Assembly: GCA_947495695.1 (NCBI GenBank)
Contig: CANLZP010000002.1
Location: forward strand, 310,001-374,000
Length of the DNA: 64,000 bases
Direction of reading: 5' to 3'
Origin: an uncultured Erythrobacter sp.
GTDB taxonomy: Bacteria > Pseudomonadota > Alphaproteobacteria > Sphingomonadales > Sphingomonadaceae
Shown: in pieces, positions 54,633 through 64,000 of the stretch
How positions within the stretch are numbered: position 1 is the first letter of the stretch
How the letters are laid out: each line of letters starts with the position of its first letter
Translations under genes and position numbers: made by a program
Notes under the pieces: model-generated
The model's database searches: none
Seen by the model: the letters and a program-made list of their open reading frames with translations, nothing else
What the model was told of the DNA's origin: nothing

Positions 54633-54738
54633 TTTGCTGCTGAGAGCGGATAGAAGAGAGATGACGGATCGTCAATGAGTACCGGCTAATCCCAATTCTC
54701 ATCGGTCAACCGTCTTGTTTGTTTTAGTCCCTGCGGGC

Positions 54739-54792
54739 GCGAGGCGTCCGCCTCGCTTGCTCCCTCGCATTAGCTCGGGCGCCCGGTCGGGC
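54739..54792. repeat. GC-rich palindromes in the gap before the HTH gene
   Basis: GCGAGGCG and CGCCTCGC (54739-54756) form a perfect 8-bp hairpin with a two-base loop, and GCCCG/CGGGC follows at 54781-54792. The surrounding 54728-54818 is markedly GC-rich with repeated CTCGC words. It marks the sharp border between the AT-richer three-gene island and the GC-rich chromosome. No T-tract, so not a normal terminator. Confidence 0.55.
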
Positions 54793-54818
54793 TTGCGGCT
54801 CGCTAGGCGCTCGCCGGA

Positions 54819-55646
54819 TTAGTCCCAGCCATCATCCTTGATCGTTTTGATTTTGTTTTCCGCACCCGCCTCCGCGGGCGCGATATCCTCGCTTTCGCTG
54901 CGGGCGGGCGGTCGCCCTTGCGAGGCCTGCGGCCTCGTATCAGCGCTCTCCAATAGATTGGTCTCGCCCAAGTCACGCGCCCTCAATTTCTCGGCCAGTT
55001 CAATCGCCTCTTTCGCCTCGTTGGACAGGCTCTCCCACTCTCTCTTCTGATCCGCCTCCACCCGCAGGCGGATTTCCTCCACCTTGCGATCAATGCTGGC
55101 GCGCGTATCGTCGCTGCGGGGCAGGTTGGCCTGCCGCTCCAGCTCCCATTCCTTGCGCCATTTCTTCTTTTCCTGTTCCAGCCTGGTGTGGTCCATCGCA
55201 TTCAGGCCCTTGGCGCGGCCCTCGGTAAAGCGGTCGGGTGCGCGGTTCCTCAGCATGAACATCAGCAGCCGGTCGTTATAGCTTTTGCGCAGGCCAACTA
55301 GCTTGCCATAGGAATAGACCGGCACGTCCACGCCGTTCAGCGCGCGGTCCATTGCCACATCCTCGATCCGCTGGACGCCCAATTGCAGCGCGGCCTCCCA
55401 CGCTTTGCGAAAGGTCTCTGCGCCCGGCTGGCGGCGCAGATAGTAAGCTCCAACGGTGCTCATATTCACGACTTTGCAGGCAGCCGCCACGCTGCCGGTG
55501 TCGGCCAGTGCCTCGATAAAGTCGCGCTGGCGATTGTCGGTCCAGCCATCGTGGCGATTGCACTGGCGCGGGACGGGGGTGAAGGTGGGAAGCTGGCCTG
55601 CAGATACGGGGAGCCGGGTTTCGCGGGGGTCTGAGCGTCTGGTCAA
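54819..55646 (-). CDS. HTH protein resembling phage terminase small subunits, unknown
   Basis: A 275-residue protein. Residues 35-85 look like a helix-turn-helix: NRQRDFIEALADTGSVAAACKVVNMSTVGAYYLRR. The remainder is long, charged and coiled-coil-like (HTRLEQEKKKWRKEWELERQ), ending in an acidic low-complexity tail. This is the arrangement of terminase-small-subunit-like DNA-binding proteins found in many sphingomonad genomes outside prophages. The start is a TTG at 55646 with an AGGA site; no ATG fits. Third-position GC is high. No phage genes are near. Confidence 0.62.
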   Translation of the reverse strand: MTRRSDPRETRLPVSAGQLPTFTPVPRQCNRHDGWTDNRQRDFIEALADTGSVAAACKVVNMSTVGAYYLRRQPGAETFRKAWEAALQLGVQRIEDVAMDRALNGVDVPVYSYGKLVGLRKSYNDRLLMFMLRNRAPDRFTEGRAKGLNAMDHTRLEQEKKKWRKEWELERQANLPRSDDTRASIDRKVEEIRLRVEADQKREWESLSNEAKEAIELAEKLRARDLGETNLLESADTRPQASQGRPPARSESEDIAPAEAGAENKIKTIKDDGWD

Positions 55647-55777
55647 GATTATCCTGTGGGGCGAGTGTTAATGGGGGGAGTATCGGGGGGAAGCGCTTGG
55701 AGCATAAAAACGTGAAGTAGGAAAACGCGCACAACTTCACTTGGCGTTCAGGGCGGTGCTGGTTATAGGCTGCGGAT

Positions 55778-56578
55778 ATGACGATCATCTCGCACAAGCG
55801 CTTTAAGCCCGTTCTTGCCGCAACTGCTGCGGCTGCCACTCTGCTAACCGCCGGTTGCGGCGCGGGTAGCGCCGATGAGGATGTGGCCTATGTCGCGCGC
55901 GATGTAGAGACGCTGTATACCGAGGCGAAGCGGCGGCTGGATCGCGGCAACACGCTGTTTGCGGCGGCTTTGTTCGATGAAGTTGAGCGGCAGCATCCTT
56001 ATTCGCCATGGGCTCGGCGGGCTCAGTTGATGAGCGCGTTCAGCTATTACGTGGCGCAGGATTACAACAAGGCGATTGCCAGCTCGCAGCGATTCTTGTC
56101 GATCCATCCGGGCAATAAAGACGCGCCCTATGCCTATTATCTGATCGGGCTGAGCTATTACGAGCAGATCAGCGATGTGAACCGCGATCAGAAGATTACC
56201 GAGCAGGCCCGCACGGCCTTGCGCGAAGTAAACCGCCGGTTCCCGACCACCGAATATGCCGCCGATGCGCGGTTGAAGCTGGACCTGGTGGAAGACCATC
56301 TGGCTGGCAAAGAAATGGAAATCGGGCGGTATTATCAGGTTTCTGGCCGGTGGTTGGCGGCGCAATTGCGCTTCCAGAATGTGATCGATAACTATCAGAC
56401 CACCAGCCACACCCCCGAAGCCTTGTACCGCTTGACGGAAAGCAGCCTTGCGCTGGGCGTTCCATCAGAGGCGGTCAAATACGCGGCCGTATTGGGCGCA
56501 AACTATCCGGGTACCGAGTGGTATGAGAAGGCCTATGAGCTGGTGCAGGATCACGCGCCGGGCCTTGCCGTAAGCTGA
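55778..56578 (+). CDS. bamD: outer membrane protein assembly factor BamD
   Basis: A periplasmic lipoprotein of the BAM complex that folds outer membrane proteins. The lipobox TLLTAGC has Cys27. The mature part has the tetratricopeptide-like units of BamD: YTEAKRRLDRGNTLFAAALFDEVERQHPYSPWARRAQL, KAIASSQRFLSIHPGNKDAPYAYYLIGLSYYEQI, and YAADARLKLDLVEDHLAGKEMEIGRYY. 266 residues is normal. In sphingomonads it commonly lies before recN, as here. Confidence 0.95.
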   Translation: MTIISHKRFKPVLAATAAAATLLTAGCGAGSADEDVAYVARDVETLYTEAKRRLDRGNTLFAAALFDEVERQHPYSPWARRAQLMSAFSYYVAQDYNKAIASSQRFLSIHPGNKDAPYAYYLIGLSYYEQISDVNRDQKITEQARTALREVNRRFPTTEYAADARLKLDLVEDHLAGKEMEIGRYYQVSGRWLAAQLRFQNVIDNYQTTSHTPEALYRLTESSLALGVPSEAVKYAAVLGANYPGTEWYEKAYELVQDHAPGLAVS

Positions 56579-56611
56579 GCGCATTGGCGCAAGCGTAATT
56601 TCTGTTTGAAT

Positions 56612-56634
56612 CCGCGTCTGCCAGCGTGACGCGG
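56612..56634 (+). terminator. possible hairpin between bamD and recN
   Basis: CCGCGTC (56612-56618) and GACGCGG (56628-56634) form a perfect 7-bp stem with a nine-base loop, followed by CCATTT. The T-tract is poor; it may weaken read-through into recN. Confidence 0.35.
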
Positions 56635-56664
56635 CCATTTGCATAAGCTAGACCGGATCGGCCT

Positions 56665-58329
56665 ATGCTGACCCGTTTGTCCATCCGCAATGTCGTCCTG
56701 ATCGAATCGCTCGAACTCAGCTTTGGGCGCGGCCTGGGCGTGCTGACCGGCGAAACGGGCGCGGGAAAGTCGATATTGCTGGATGCCTTGGGCCTGATCC
56801 TGGGTGACCGTGCAGAGACCGGTCTGGTCCGCGCGGGCGAGGATAAGGCGAGCGTTACCGCCAGCTTTGAATTTGCTAGCCTTCCTGCGCCGATCGCAGG
56901 CGCGCTGGATGATGCCGATATCGATGTGGAGGCTGGCGAACCGCTGCTGATCCGGCGGCAGGTCAAAAAGGATGGCGGCAGCAAGGCCTTTATCAATGAT
57001 CAGCCCGTCAGCGTGGCGCTGCTGCGCTCAATCGCTGCCAATCTGGTGGAATTGCACGGGCAGCATGATGACCGCGGTCTAGTTAATCCGCGCGGGCATC
57101 GCACTCTGCTGGATCGCTATGCCAACACCGACAGGCAAGGGTTGGCCCAGTCATGGGAGCAATGGTCTGTCGCCAAAACCCGGCTGCAAGCGGCGCGTGA
57201 TCAGGTCGATCAGGCCAAGGAAGATCAGGACTTGCTCCTCGCCCATCTGACCGAGCTTAACTCGCTTGAGCCACAGGCGGGTGAAGAGGCGCGCTTGGCC
57301 GAAACCCGCAGCACCATGCAAAAAGGCGAGAAATTGTCCGGCGAATTGGAAGATCTGCGCCATATCTGGGAAGGCTCGGATTCGCCCTTGGCATCCTTGC
57401 GGGTTGCGGCGCGCAAGCTGGATCGGATTGCGGCAGAACATCCCTTGCTGACCGAGGCGCTGGAGGCATTGGACCGCGCCGTGATCGAAGCGGGAGAAGC
57501 TGAGGACAAGCTGCTGGCCGCAGGCAATGCGCTGGTGCACGATCCTGCGGCGCTGGATGAAGCGGAAACCCGCCTGTTTGAACTGCGAGCCATTGCGCGC
57601 AAGCATCGCTGCGAGGTTGACGACCTGCCCGATAAGATGCGCGAAATGCGCGCGGCATTGGAGGCGATTGAGGGCGGAGAGGCCGAGCTGGATGCCTTGG
57701 CCTTGGCCGAACGCGAAGCGGCCGAGAAATACACCAAGAAGGCCGAGGCTGCGCACAAGGCGCGGCTCTCTGCAGCCAAGAAATTGGACCAAGCGGTTGC
57801 GGCGGAATTGGCTCCGCTGAAACTGGATGCGGCGCGCTTCCTCACCGCCATTGGCCGGTTGCCAGAGGACAAATGGGGCGCGAATGGCATCGACAGCGTT
57901 GAGTTCCTGATCGCCACCAATCCCGGCGCCGATTTTGCGCCCTTGGGCAAGATTGCCAGTGGCGGCGAATTGTCGCGCTTTATTCTCGCGCTGAAGGTCG
58001 CCTTGGCAGAGCAGGGCGGGGCCGCAACGGTGATCTTTGACGAGATTGATCGAGGTGTGGGCGGCGCGGTGGCCAGTGCCATCGGGGATCGCTTGGCCCG
58101 GCTAGCCGATGCAGGCCAATTGCTGGCGGTAACGCACAGCCCGCAGGTCGCGGCGCGCGGAACAACGCATTATCTGATCGCCAAGGCATCTAGCGGAATT
58201 GTCACCAAAACCAGCGTGGCGTTGCTGGATGAAGCGGGCCGTCAGGAAGAGATTGCTCGGATGCTGTCTGGCGCTGAAGTGACACCCGAGGCCCGTGCGC
58301 AGGCAGATCGCCTGCTGGAGGGCGTGTGA
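56665..58329 (+). CDS. recN: DNA repair protein RecN
   Basis: An SMC-like ATPase that acts early in double-strand-break repair. Walker A is GETGAGKSILLDALGLILGD (residues 31-50), the mid section (about 160-400) is a long coiled coil with two arms, and the C-terminal half has the ABC signature ASGGELSRFILALK, Walker B TVIFDEIDRGVGG and AVTHSPQVAA. 554 residues is normal. The stop overlaps the start of the GNAT gene (GTGA). Confidence 0.96.
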   Translation: MLTRLSIRNVVLIESLELSFGRGLGVLTGETGAGKSILLDALGLILGDRAETGLVRAGEDKASVTASFEFASLPAPIAGALDDADIDVEAGEPLLIRRQVKKDGGSKAFINDQPVSVALLRSIAANLVELHGQHDDRGLVNPRGHRTLLDRYANTDRQGLAQSWEQWSVAKTRLQAARDQVDQAKEDQDLLLAHLTELNSLEPQAGEEARLAETRSTMQKGEKLSGELEDLRHIWEGSDSPLASLRVAARKLDRIAAEHPLLTEALEALDRAVIEAGEAEDKLLAAGNALVHDPAALDEAETRLFELRAIARKHRCEVDDLPDKMREMRAALEAIEGGEAELDALALAEREAAEKYTKKAEAAHKARLSAAKKLDQAVAAELAPLKLDAARFLTAIGRLPEDKWGANGIDSVEFLIATNPGADFAPLGKIASGGELSRFILALKVALAEQGGAATVIFDEIDRGVGGAVASAIGDRLARLADAGQLLAVTHSPQVAARGTTHYLIAKASSGIVTKTSVALLDEAGRQEEIARMLSGAEVTPEARAQADRLLEGV

Positions 58330-59015
58330 GCACGAAGGATCTGGAGCGGCCAGTTTGGTCAATGCTGAATGGCCCGCAAGGTCATTTGGCCAAGTCATTT
58401 GGCCTCGCGGTTCGTATTGATCCAGCATTTGGCCCGTTCGCGGCAGCTGAAGACAAGAGCGAAGAAGCACAATTTGATCTGTCGCGGCTGGTGCGAGAAT
58501 CAGGCGAAGATGTGTGGTTGGTCGAGCGCGAAGAATGGCCCGCTCCAAGGGGTACCAAAACCGTGCGAACAGCACCCCTGGTGCAAATGGTCGCGAGGGG
58601 TGCCTCCGATCTTCCAAAGGAGGATTTTGGCATTGTTGCGTTGGGGAGCGCTGACGTGCCAGCCATGACGGAATTGGCCCTTGCCACAGAGCCGGGACCT
58701 TGGGCAAAATCCACGCACCAGTATGGACCATTTTTCGGAATCCGAGATGGTCAGGAACTGGCGGCTATGGCCGGTCAACGGATGCGCCCAGCTGTTGGTT
58801 TGGCGGAAGTCAGCGGAGTTTGTACATGGCCTCAATATAGAGGTCAGGGCATGGCTCGAAAATTGATCGCGCATGTTATGCAGATACAACGTGACCAAGG
58901 TGATGTCCCGTTTCTCCATTCCTACGCTGGCAATGCTACCGCGATAGGGCTGTACGAATCTCTTGGATTTTCTTGCGAGCGCGAATTGGTCGTCACAGTA
59001 CTTTCATCGGATTAG
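58326..59015 (+). CDS. GNAT family N-acetyltransferase
   Basis: A 229-residue protein of the GCN5-related acetyltransferase family. The acetyl-CoA loop is PQYRGQGMARKLIAHVM, with FLHSYAGNATAIGLYESLGF (the C-terminal substrate and CoA-binding part) following. The N-terminal half (residues 1-105) may be a second, degenerate GNAT unit. The substrate is unknown. GTG 58326 overlaps the stop of recN as GTGA. It lies ten bases before ligA. Confidence 0.85.
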   Translation: MSTKDLERPVWSMLNGPQGHLAKSFGLAVRIDPAFGPFAAAEDKSEEAQFDLSRLVRESGEDVWLVEREEWPAPRGTKTVRTAPLVQMVARGASDLPKEDFGIVALGSADVPAMTELALATEPGPWAKSTHQYGPFFGIRDGQELAAMAGQRMRPAVGLAEVSGVCTWPQYRGQGMARKLIAHVMQIQRDQGDVPFLHSYAGNATAIGLYESLGFSCERELVVTVLSSD

Positions 59016-61654
<2,639 letters not shown>

Positions 61655-61661
61655 CGCTGGT

Positions 61662-62564
61662 TCAGCGGCGCTTACGCAGCCACAGGATCGACCAATCTCC
61701 ATTTACCAGACGCGACGCGAGGCGAAAGCCCTGCGCGCGGTAAGCTTTGCGGACGTTGGCCTCTTGCGTCTCCAGCAATCCGGCGAGCAAGACGTGTCCG
61801 CCTGCTTTCGTGGCGGCGGCAAAATCCGGCGCAAGTTCAATCAGCGGCCCGGCCAGAATATTGGCGATCAGCACATCATAAGGCCCGCGCGCCTCGATCA
61901 CCGGATGGTCTGTTCCCGGCGCGATCACCATTGTCACCGCGCCGCGCTGAGCTCCGATAGGCACGTCGTTCAATGCCGCATTGTCAGCGATCACGCTGGC
62001 GCACACCTCGTCTATGTCCGAGGCGGTAAATTCTGCCCTTGGCCATAGCGCCTGCGCACCAAAGGCAAGCAAGCCCGTGCCGGTTCCGATATCAGCGATT
62101 TTGCGGGCAACCACGCCGCTGCGCTTCATCGCATCGAGCATTGCCAAACAGCCCGCGGTCGTTTCGTGCTGGCCCGTGCCAAAGGCCTGGCTGGCCGGAA
62201 TCGCTAGGTTGATCGTGCCTTCTGCCCGGTCGGGTTCATGCTCGGGAGTATGGACATAAAAGCGCCCGGCGCGGATCGGATCAACCCCTTGTTGGCTGAG
62301 CGTGAGCCAATCCTCATCGGGCAGCTTCTCGACCGTCAGCTTGGGCGCCTTGCCCGCAAACAGCGATGCAATCGCGCCGGTTTGCGTCTTGTCGGGCTTG
62401 GCCGGATACCATGCCTCCAAAACCCACTCCTGCGGGCGATCCTCGGCCACTTCGCGGCCCGAGATCACCAGATCATAGTCCCATTCCTCGCGCTCGTCAT
62501 GCTCTAGCAAGGCAGCCTGTACGATAGGCTTGGATGCAAAGGTGGTTAGCTTCCAACTGCTCAT
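61662..62564 (-). CDS. prmA: ribosomal protein L11 methyltransferase
   Basis: Trimethylates lysines and the N-terminus of ribosomal protein L11. The 300 residues have an N-terminal substrate-binding part (LTTFASKPIVQAALLEHDEREEW), then the class I SAM-dependent fold: VARKIADIGTGTGLLAFGAQALW, ASDIDEVCASVIADN, and the post-motif YDVLIANILAGPLIELAPDF. NILAGPL is diagnostic. The start ATG overlaps the MBL stop (ATGA), so the two are expressed together. Confidence 0.94.
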   Translation of the reverse strand: MSSWKLTTFASKPIVQAALLEHDEREEWDYDLVISGREVAEDRPQEWVLEAWYPAKPDKTQTGAIASLFAGKAPKLTVEKLPDEDWLTLSQQGVDPIRAGRFYVHTPEHEPDRAEGTINLAIPASQAFGTGQHETTAGCLAMLDAMKRSGVVARKIADIGTGTGLLAFGAQALWPRAEFTASDIDEVCASVIADNAALNDVPIGAQRGAVTMVIAPGTDHPVIEARGPYDVLIANILAGPLIELAPDFAAATKAGGHVLLAGLLETQEANVRKAYRAQGFRLASRLVNGDWSILWLRKRR

Positions 62565-63484
62565 TGATCGGTCGCATTCTCTTCGGCCAGGCGCTTGTCG
62601 AGGCGCTGCTCGATGGAATCGGCATATTCGACGCAGCTAAGGCCGCCCTTCAATCCGCCAGCCTTCATCCGCTTGATCATCTGGCTGGACGAGGGATGCG
62701 GCGTGATCAGCATATCGCATTTTGCCTCGCGCAATCGCTGCAAACCGGCGCGATATTCGGCGACATAGGCGGGGTGGTCGGAAAAGCGGTAATCATCGCT
62801 GCTGACGGGCGAGAGGCTGTCCGCATAGACGATCCAGTCGCACGCATCGCCTTCGCCATCGCAATCTTGCCATTGCCAACTCAGTGCTCCTGGTGTGTGG
62901 CCCGGCGTGACGATGGGCGTCACCTTGCGTAATCCAACATTGGCGATGGCATCCGGGATCAACGTTACTATCGGGCCTTGTGGAGGAGTGAAGGGCGTAT
63001 GTCCGGAATTCTGCTGCGGATCACCGGCGCTTGGTAGGCCTGTGGCAAGCGTCTCTTTCGCAGCATCAGAACTCACGATCACCGCTCCGGTCTGCTCTTT
63101 CACCAACGCAATCCCGCCGACATGGTCGAAATGTTCGTGGCTCATCGCGATTGTCTTGATCTGCTCAGGCTCAATACCCAGCGTGCGGATGTTCGCCAGG
63201 ACAATCTCTGCGCCCTTTTGCGTGCCGGTATCGATCAGCAGATATGATCCATTATTGTCGATCAAGATCGCCGCGATGCCGCATGTCCCGACGTAATAGG
63301 TGTGCGCGTGCAGCTTGAACGGCGGGGCGGGCTTGTCCCACTCATCCCACGGCTCGCACGTGTCGAGAAAGGCTTGTTGGTCGGCGGTAATGGCCGACAC
63401 ATCATCCGTTTCACTCGCGCCGTGGGCAACGCTGCATCCGGCCAGGGCCAGCAATGAAATGGCTGCCAGAATTTTATCGAACAT
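62561..63484 (-). CDS. subclass B3 metallo-beta-lactamase homologue, lipoprotein
   Basis: A 307-residue MBL protein. The signal is a lipobox ALAGC with Cys17. The two-zinc site follows the B3 pattern: His116, His118, Asp120 and His121 (SHEHFDHVGG), His196 (VTPGHTPGAL) and His263 (TPHPSS). KPAPPFKLHAHTYYVGTCGIA at the front and YADSLSPVSS in the middle are family marks. These fit subclass B3, but many chromosomal B3 homologues have other natural substrates, so resistance is not proven. ATG 63484 is used; it lies inside the end of the SDR gene, coupling their translation. It overlaps prmA. Confidence 0.85.
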   Translation of the reverse strand: MFDKILAAISLLALAGCSVAHGASETDDVSAITADQQAFLDTCEPWDEWDKPAPPFKLHAHTYYVGTCGIAAILIDNNGSYLLIDTGTQKGAEIVLANIRTLGIEPEQIKTIAMSHEHFDHVGGIALVKEQTGAVIVSSDAAKETLATGLPSAGDPQQNSGHTPFTPPQGPIVTLIPDAIANVGLRKVTPIVTPGHTPGALSWQWQDCDGEGDACDWIVYADSLSPVSSDDYRFSDHPAYVAEYRAGLQRLREAKCDMLITPHPSSSQMIKRMKAGGLKGGLSCVEYADSIEQRLDKRLAEENATDQ

Positions 63485-64000
63485 AGCTTGCTCCATTGGC
63501 GTCGATCACGGCGCCCGTCATGCTGGCAGGTGCATCCAGCGCGCAAAATTTGATGATCCTTGCGATTTCTTCCGGGGTTGCGACCCGGCCCAGCGGAATG
63601 TCTGCCAGCAGTTCTGCCCCGCCTCGGCTCTCCAGATAATCGCCCGCCATCGCTGTGTCGGTGAAGCCGGGAGCAATCGCAAAGCTGAGGATGTTCTGCG
63701 CTGCATAAGCGCGCGCGATAGTCTTATGCATGGCCAGCATGCCGCCCTTTGCCGCCGCATAATGCCAATGATGGGGCGAATCGCCGCGATGGGCCGCGCG
63801 ACTGGCAACATGAACAATTCGGCCCGGCCTATCGTTGGCCAGCCAATGCTTGACCGCAAACCGGCTCAATTGAGCAGCAGCCGAAAGATTGATCCGCAGG
63901 GTTTCTTCCCACGCATCCAGCCATTCGATATCCGATGTGTCGATCGGATTGGGATCAAACAGCCCGGCATTGTTAATCAGGACATCAATCGTCCCGCCGG
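63474..64000 (-). CDS. short-chain dehydrogenase/reductase, 5'-truncated
   Basis: The frame is open to the end of the window, so the N-terminus with the cofactor loop is missing. The visible part has VLINNAGLFDP (NNAG motif), the catalytic HWHYAAAKGGMLAM (Tyr and Lys), VHVASRAAHRG with the serine and FAIAPGFTDTAMAGDYL, and ends ASMTGAVIDANGASYVR, all standard SDR features. The substrate is unknown. It overlaps the MBL gene start by 11 bases on the same strand, so the order is SDR, MBL, prmA. Confidence 0.9.
   Translation of the reverse strand, partial: GGTIDVLINNAGLFDPNPIDTSDIEWLDAWEETLRINLSAAAQLSRFAVKHWLANDRPGRIVHVASRAAHRGDSPHHWHYAAAKGGMLAMHKTIARAYAAQNILSFAIAPGFTDTAMAGDYLESRGGAELLADIPLGRVATPEEIARIIKFCALDAPASMTGAVIDANGASYVR

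Noticed and set aside
54739..54792. CRISPR or phage attachment site
   Set aside because: Only short palindromes of different sequence, no regularly spaced repeats, no integrase, no tRNA gene.
54819..55646. Prophage remnant based on the terminase-small-subunit-like protein
   Set aside because: No other phage genes nearby; such HTH proteins are seen alone in many genomes.
57225..58082. Long open frame antisense to recN
   Set aside because: Ser/Ala-rich shadow translation opposite the RecN coiled coil, no start signal.

Overview
The window reads as chromosomal DNA of a sphingomonad alphaproteobacterium, most likely Erythrobacteraceae (Erythrobacter/Altererythrobacter type). The basis is moderate-to-high GC, alphaproteobacterial housekeeping proteins, a long acidic tail on ribosomal protein L9, a GGAAC-N16-CGTT (EcfG-type) promoter, PHA metabolism, and PKHD oxygenase, DUF808, DUF2855 and B3 beta-lactamase-like genes. 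The placement is inference from sequence flavour; no database search was possible. I saw no rRNA, tRNA, CRISPR array or transposase. Genes are dense: no gene-free stretch reaches 300 bases, and the longest gaps (13763-14034, 6114-6374, 11923-12167, 14758-14990) hold only short repeats or regulatory sites.

Layout. 1-5.5 kb: end of trmD, rplS, a MEST-like hydrolase, asd, and a four-gene overlapping operon (DsbA-like isomerase, GFA protein, hydrolase, membrane protein). 5.5-13.8 kb: two lipoproteins, AMP nucleosidase, a PKHD oxygenase/sulfotransferase-like pair behind the rpsF-rpsR-rplI operon, DUF808 and a GST. 13.8-17.6 kb: a small accessory block (unknown membrane protein, MBL hydrolase, VOC protein, WYL regulator with a palindromic operator) in which five of the window's seven copies of a ~26-nt dispersed repeat lie. 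17.6-29.8 kb: mtfA, an acetamidase-like protein, an acyl-CoA-ligase-like protein, a Mur ligase/LD-carboxypeptidase divergent pair, fabD-fabG, dnaN, a GST and a DUF2855 protein.

30.0-40.4 kb is the most unusual region: ten genes on one strand, eight of them nearly contiguous or overlapping. They encode a CPA1-type antiporter, a Rieske-glutamate-synthase-like fusion, a Rieske-ThDP-enzyme fusion, a WPHHFD-motif protein, a half-TrkH/TrkA-C-like protein, a membrane protein, an anchored FG-GAP/ASPIC protein and a duplicated Cys-pair membrane protein, followed by an ECF sigma factor and a zinc anti-sigma factor. A TGTAAC-N17-CATCTA element lies just upstream. I interpret this as a sigma-controlled redox and ion-homeostasis operon whose function I cannot name.

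40.4-51.5 kb: an N-acyl-D-amino-acid deacylase-like amidohydrolase, an epoxide-hydrolase-like protein, a PHA locus (phaC, PhaZ-like depolymerase, ferredoxin-NADP reductase), a PAS-GGDEF-EAL-PilZ protein with a degenerate EAL domain, and lepA. 51.5-54.7 kb: an AT-richer three-gene island (ParB-like protein, predicted PD-(D/E)xK-like nuclease, D12 adenine methyltransferase) that looks like an uncharacterised modification/restriction-type defence cassette. 54.8-64 kb: an HTH protein, bamD, recN, a GNAT protein, ligA, a CinA-like protein without the catalytic serine, prmA, a B3 metallo-beta-lactamase homologue and the C-terminal part of an SDR.
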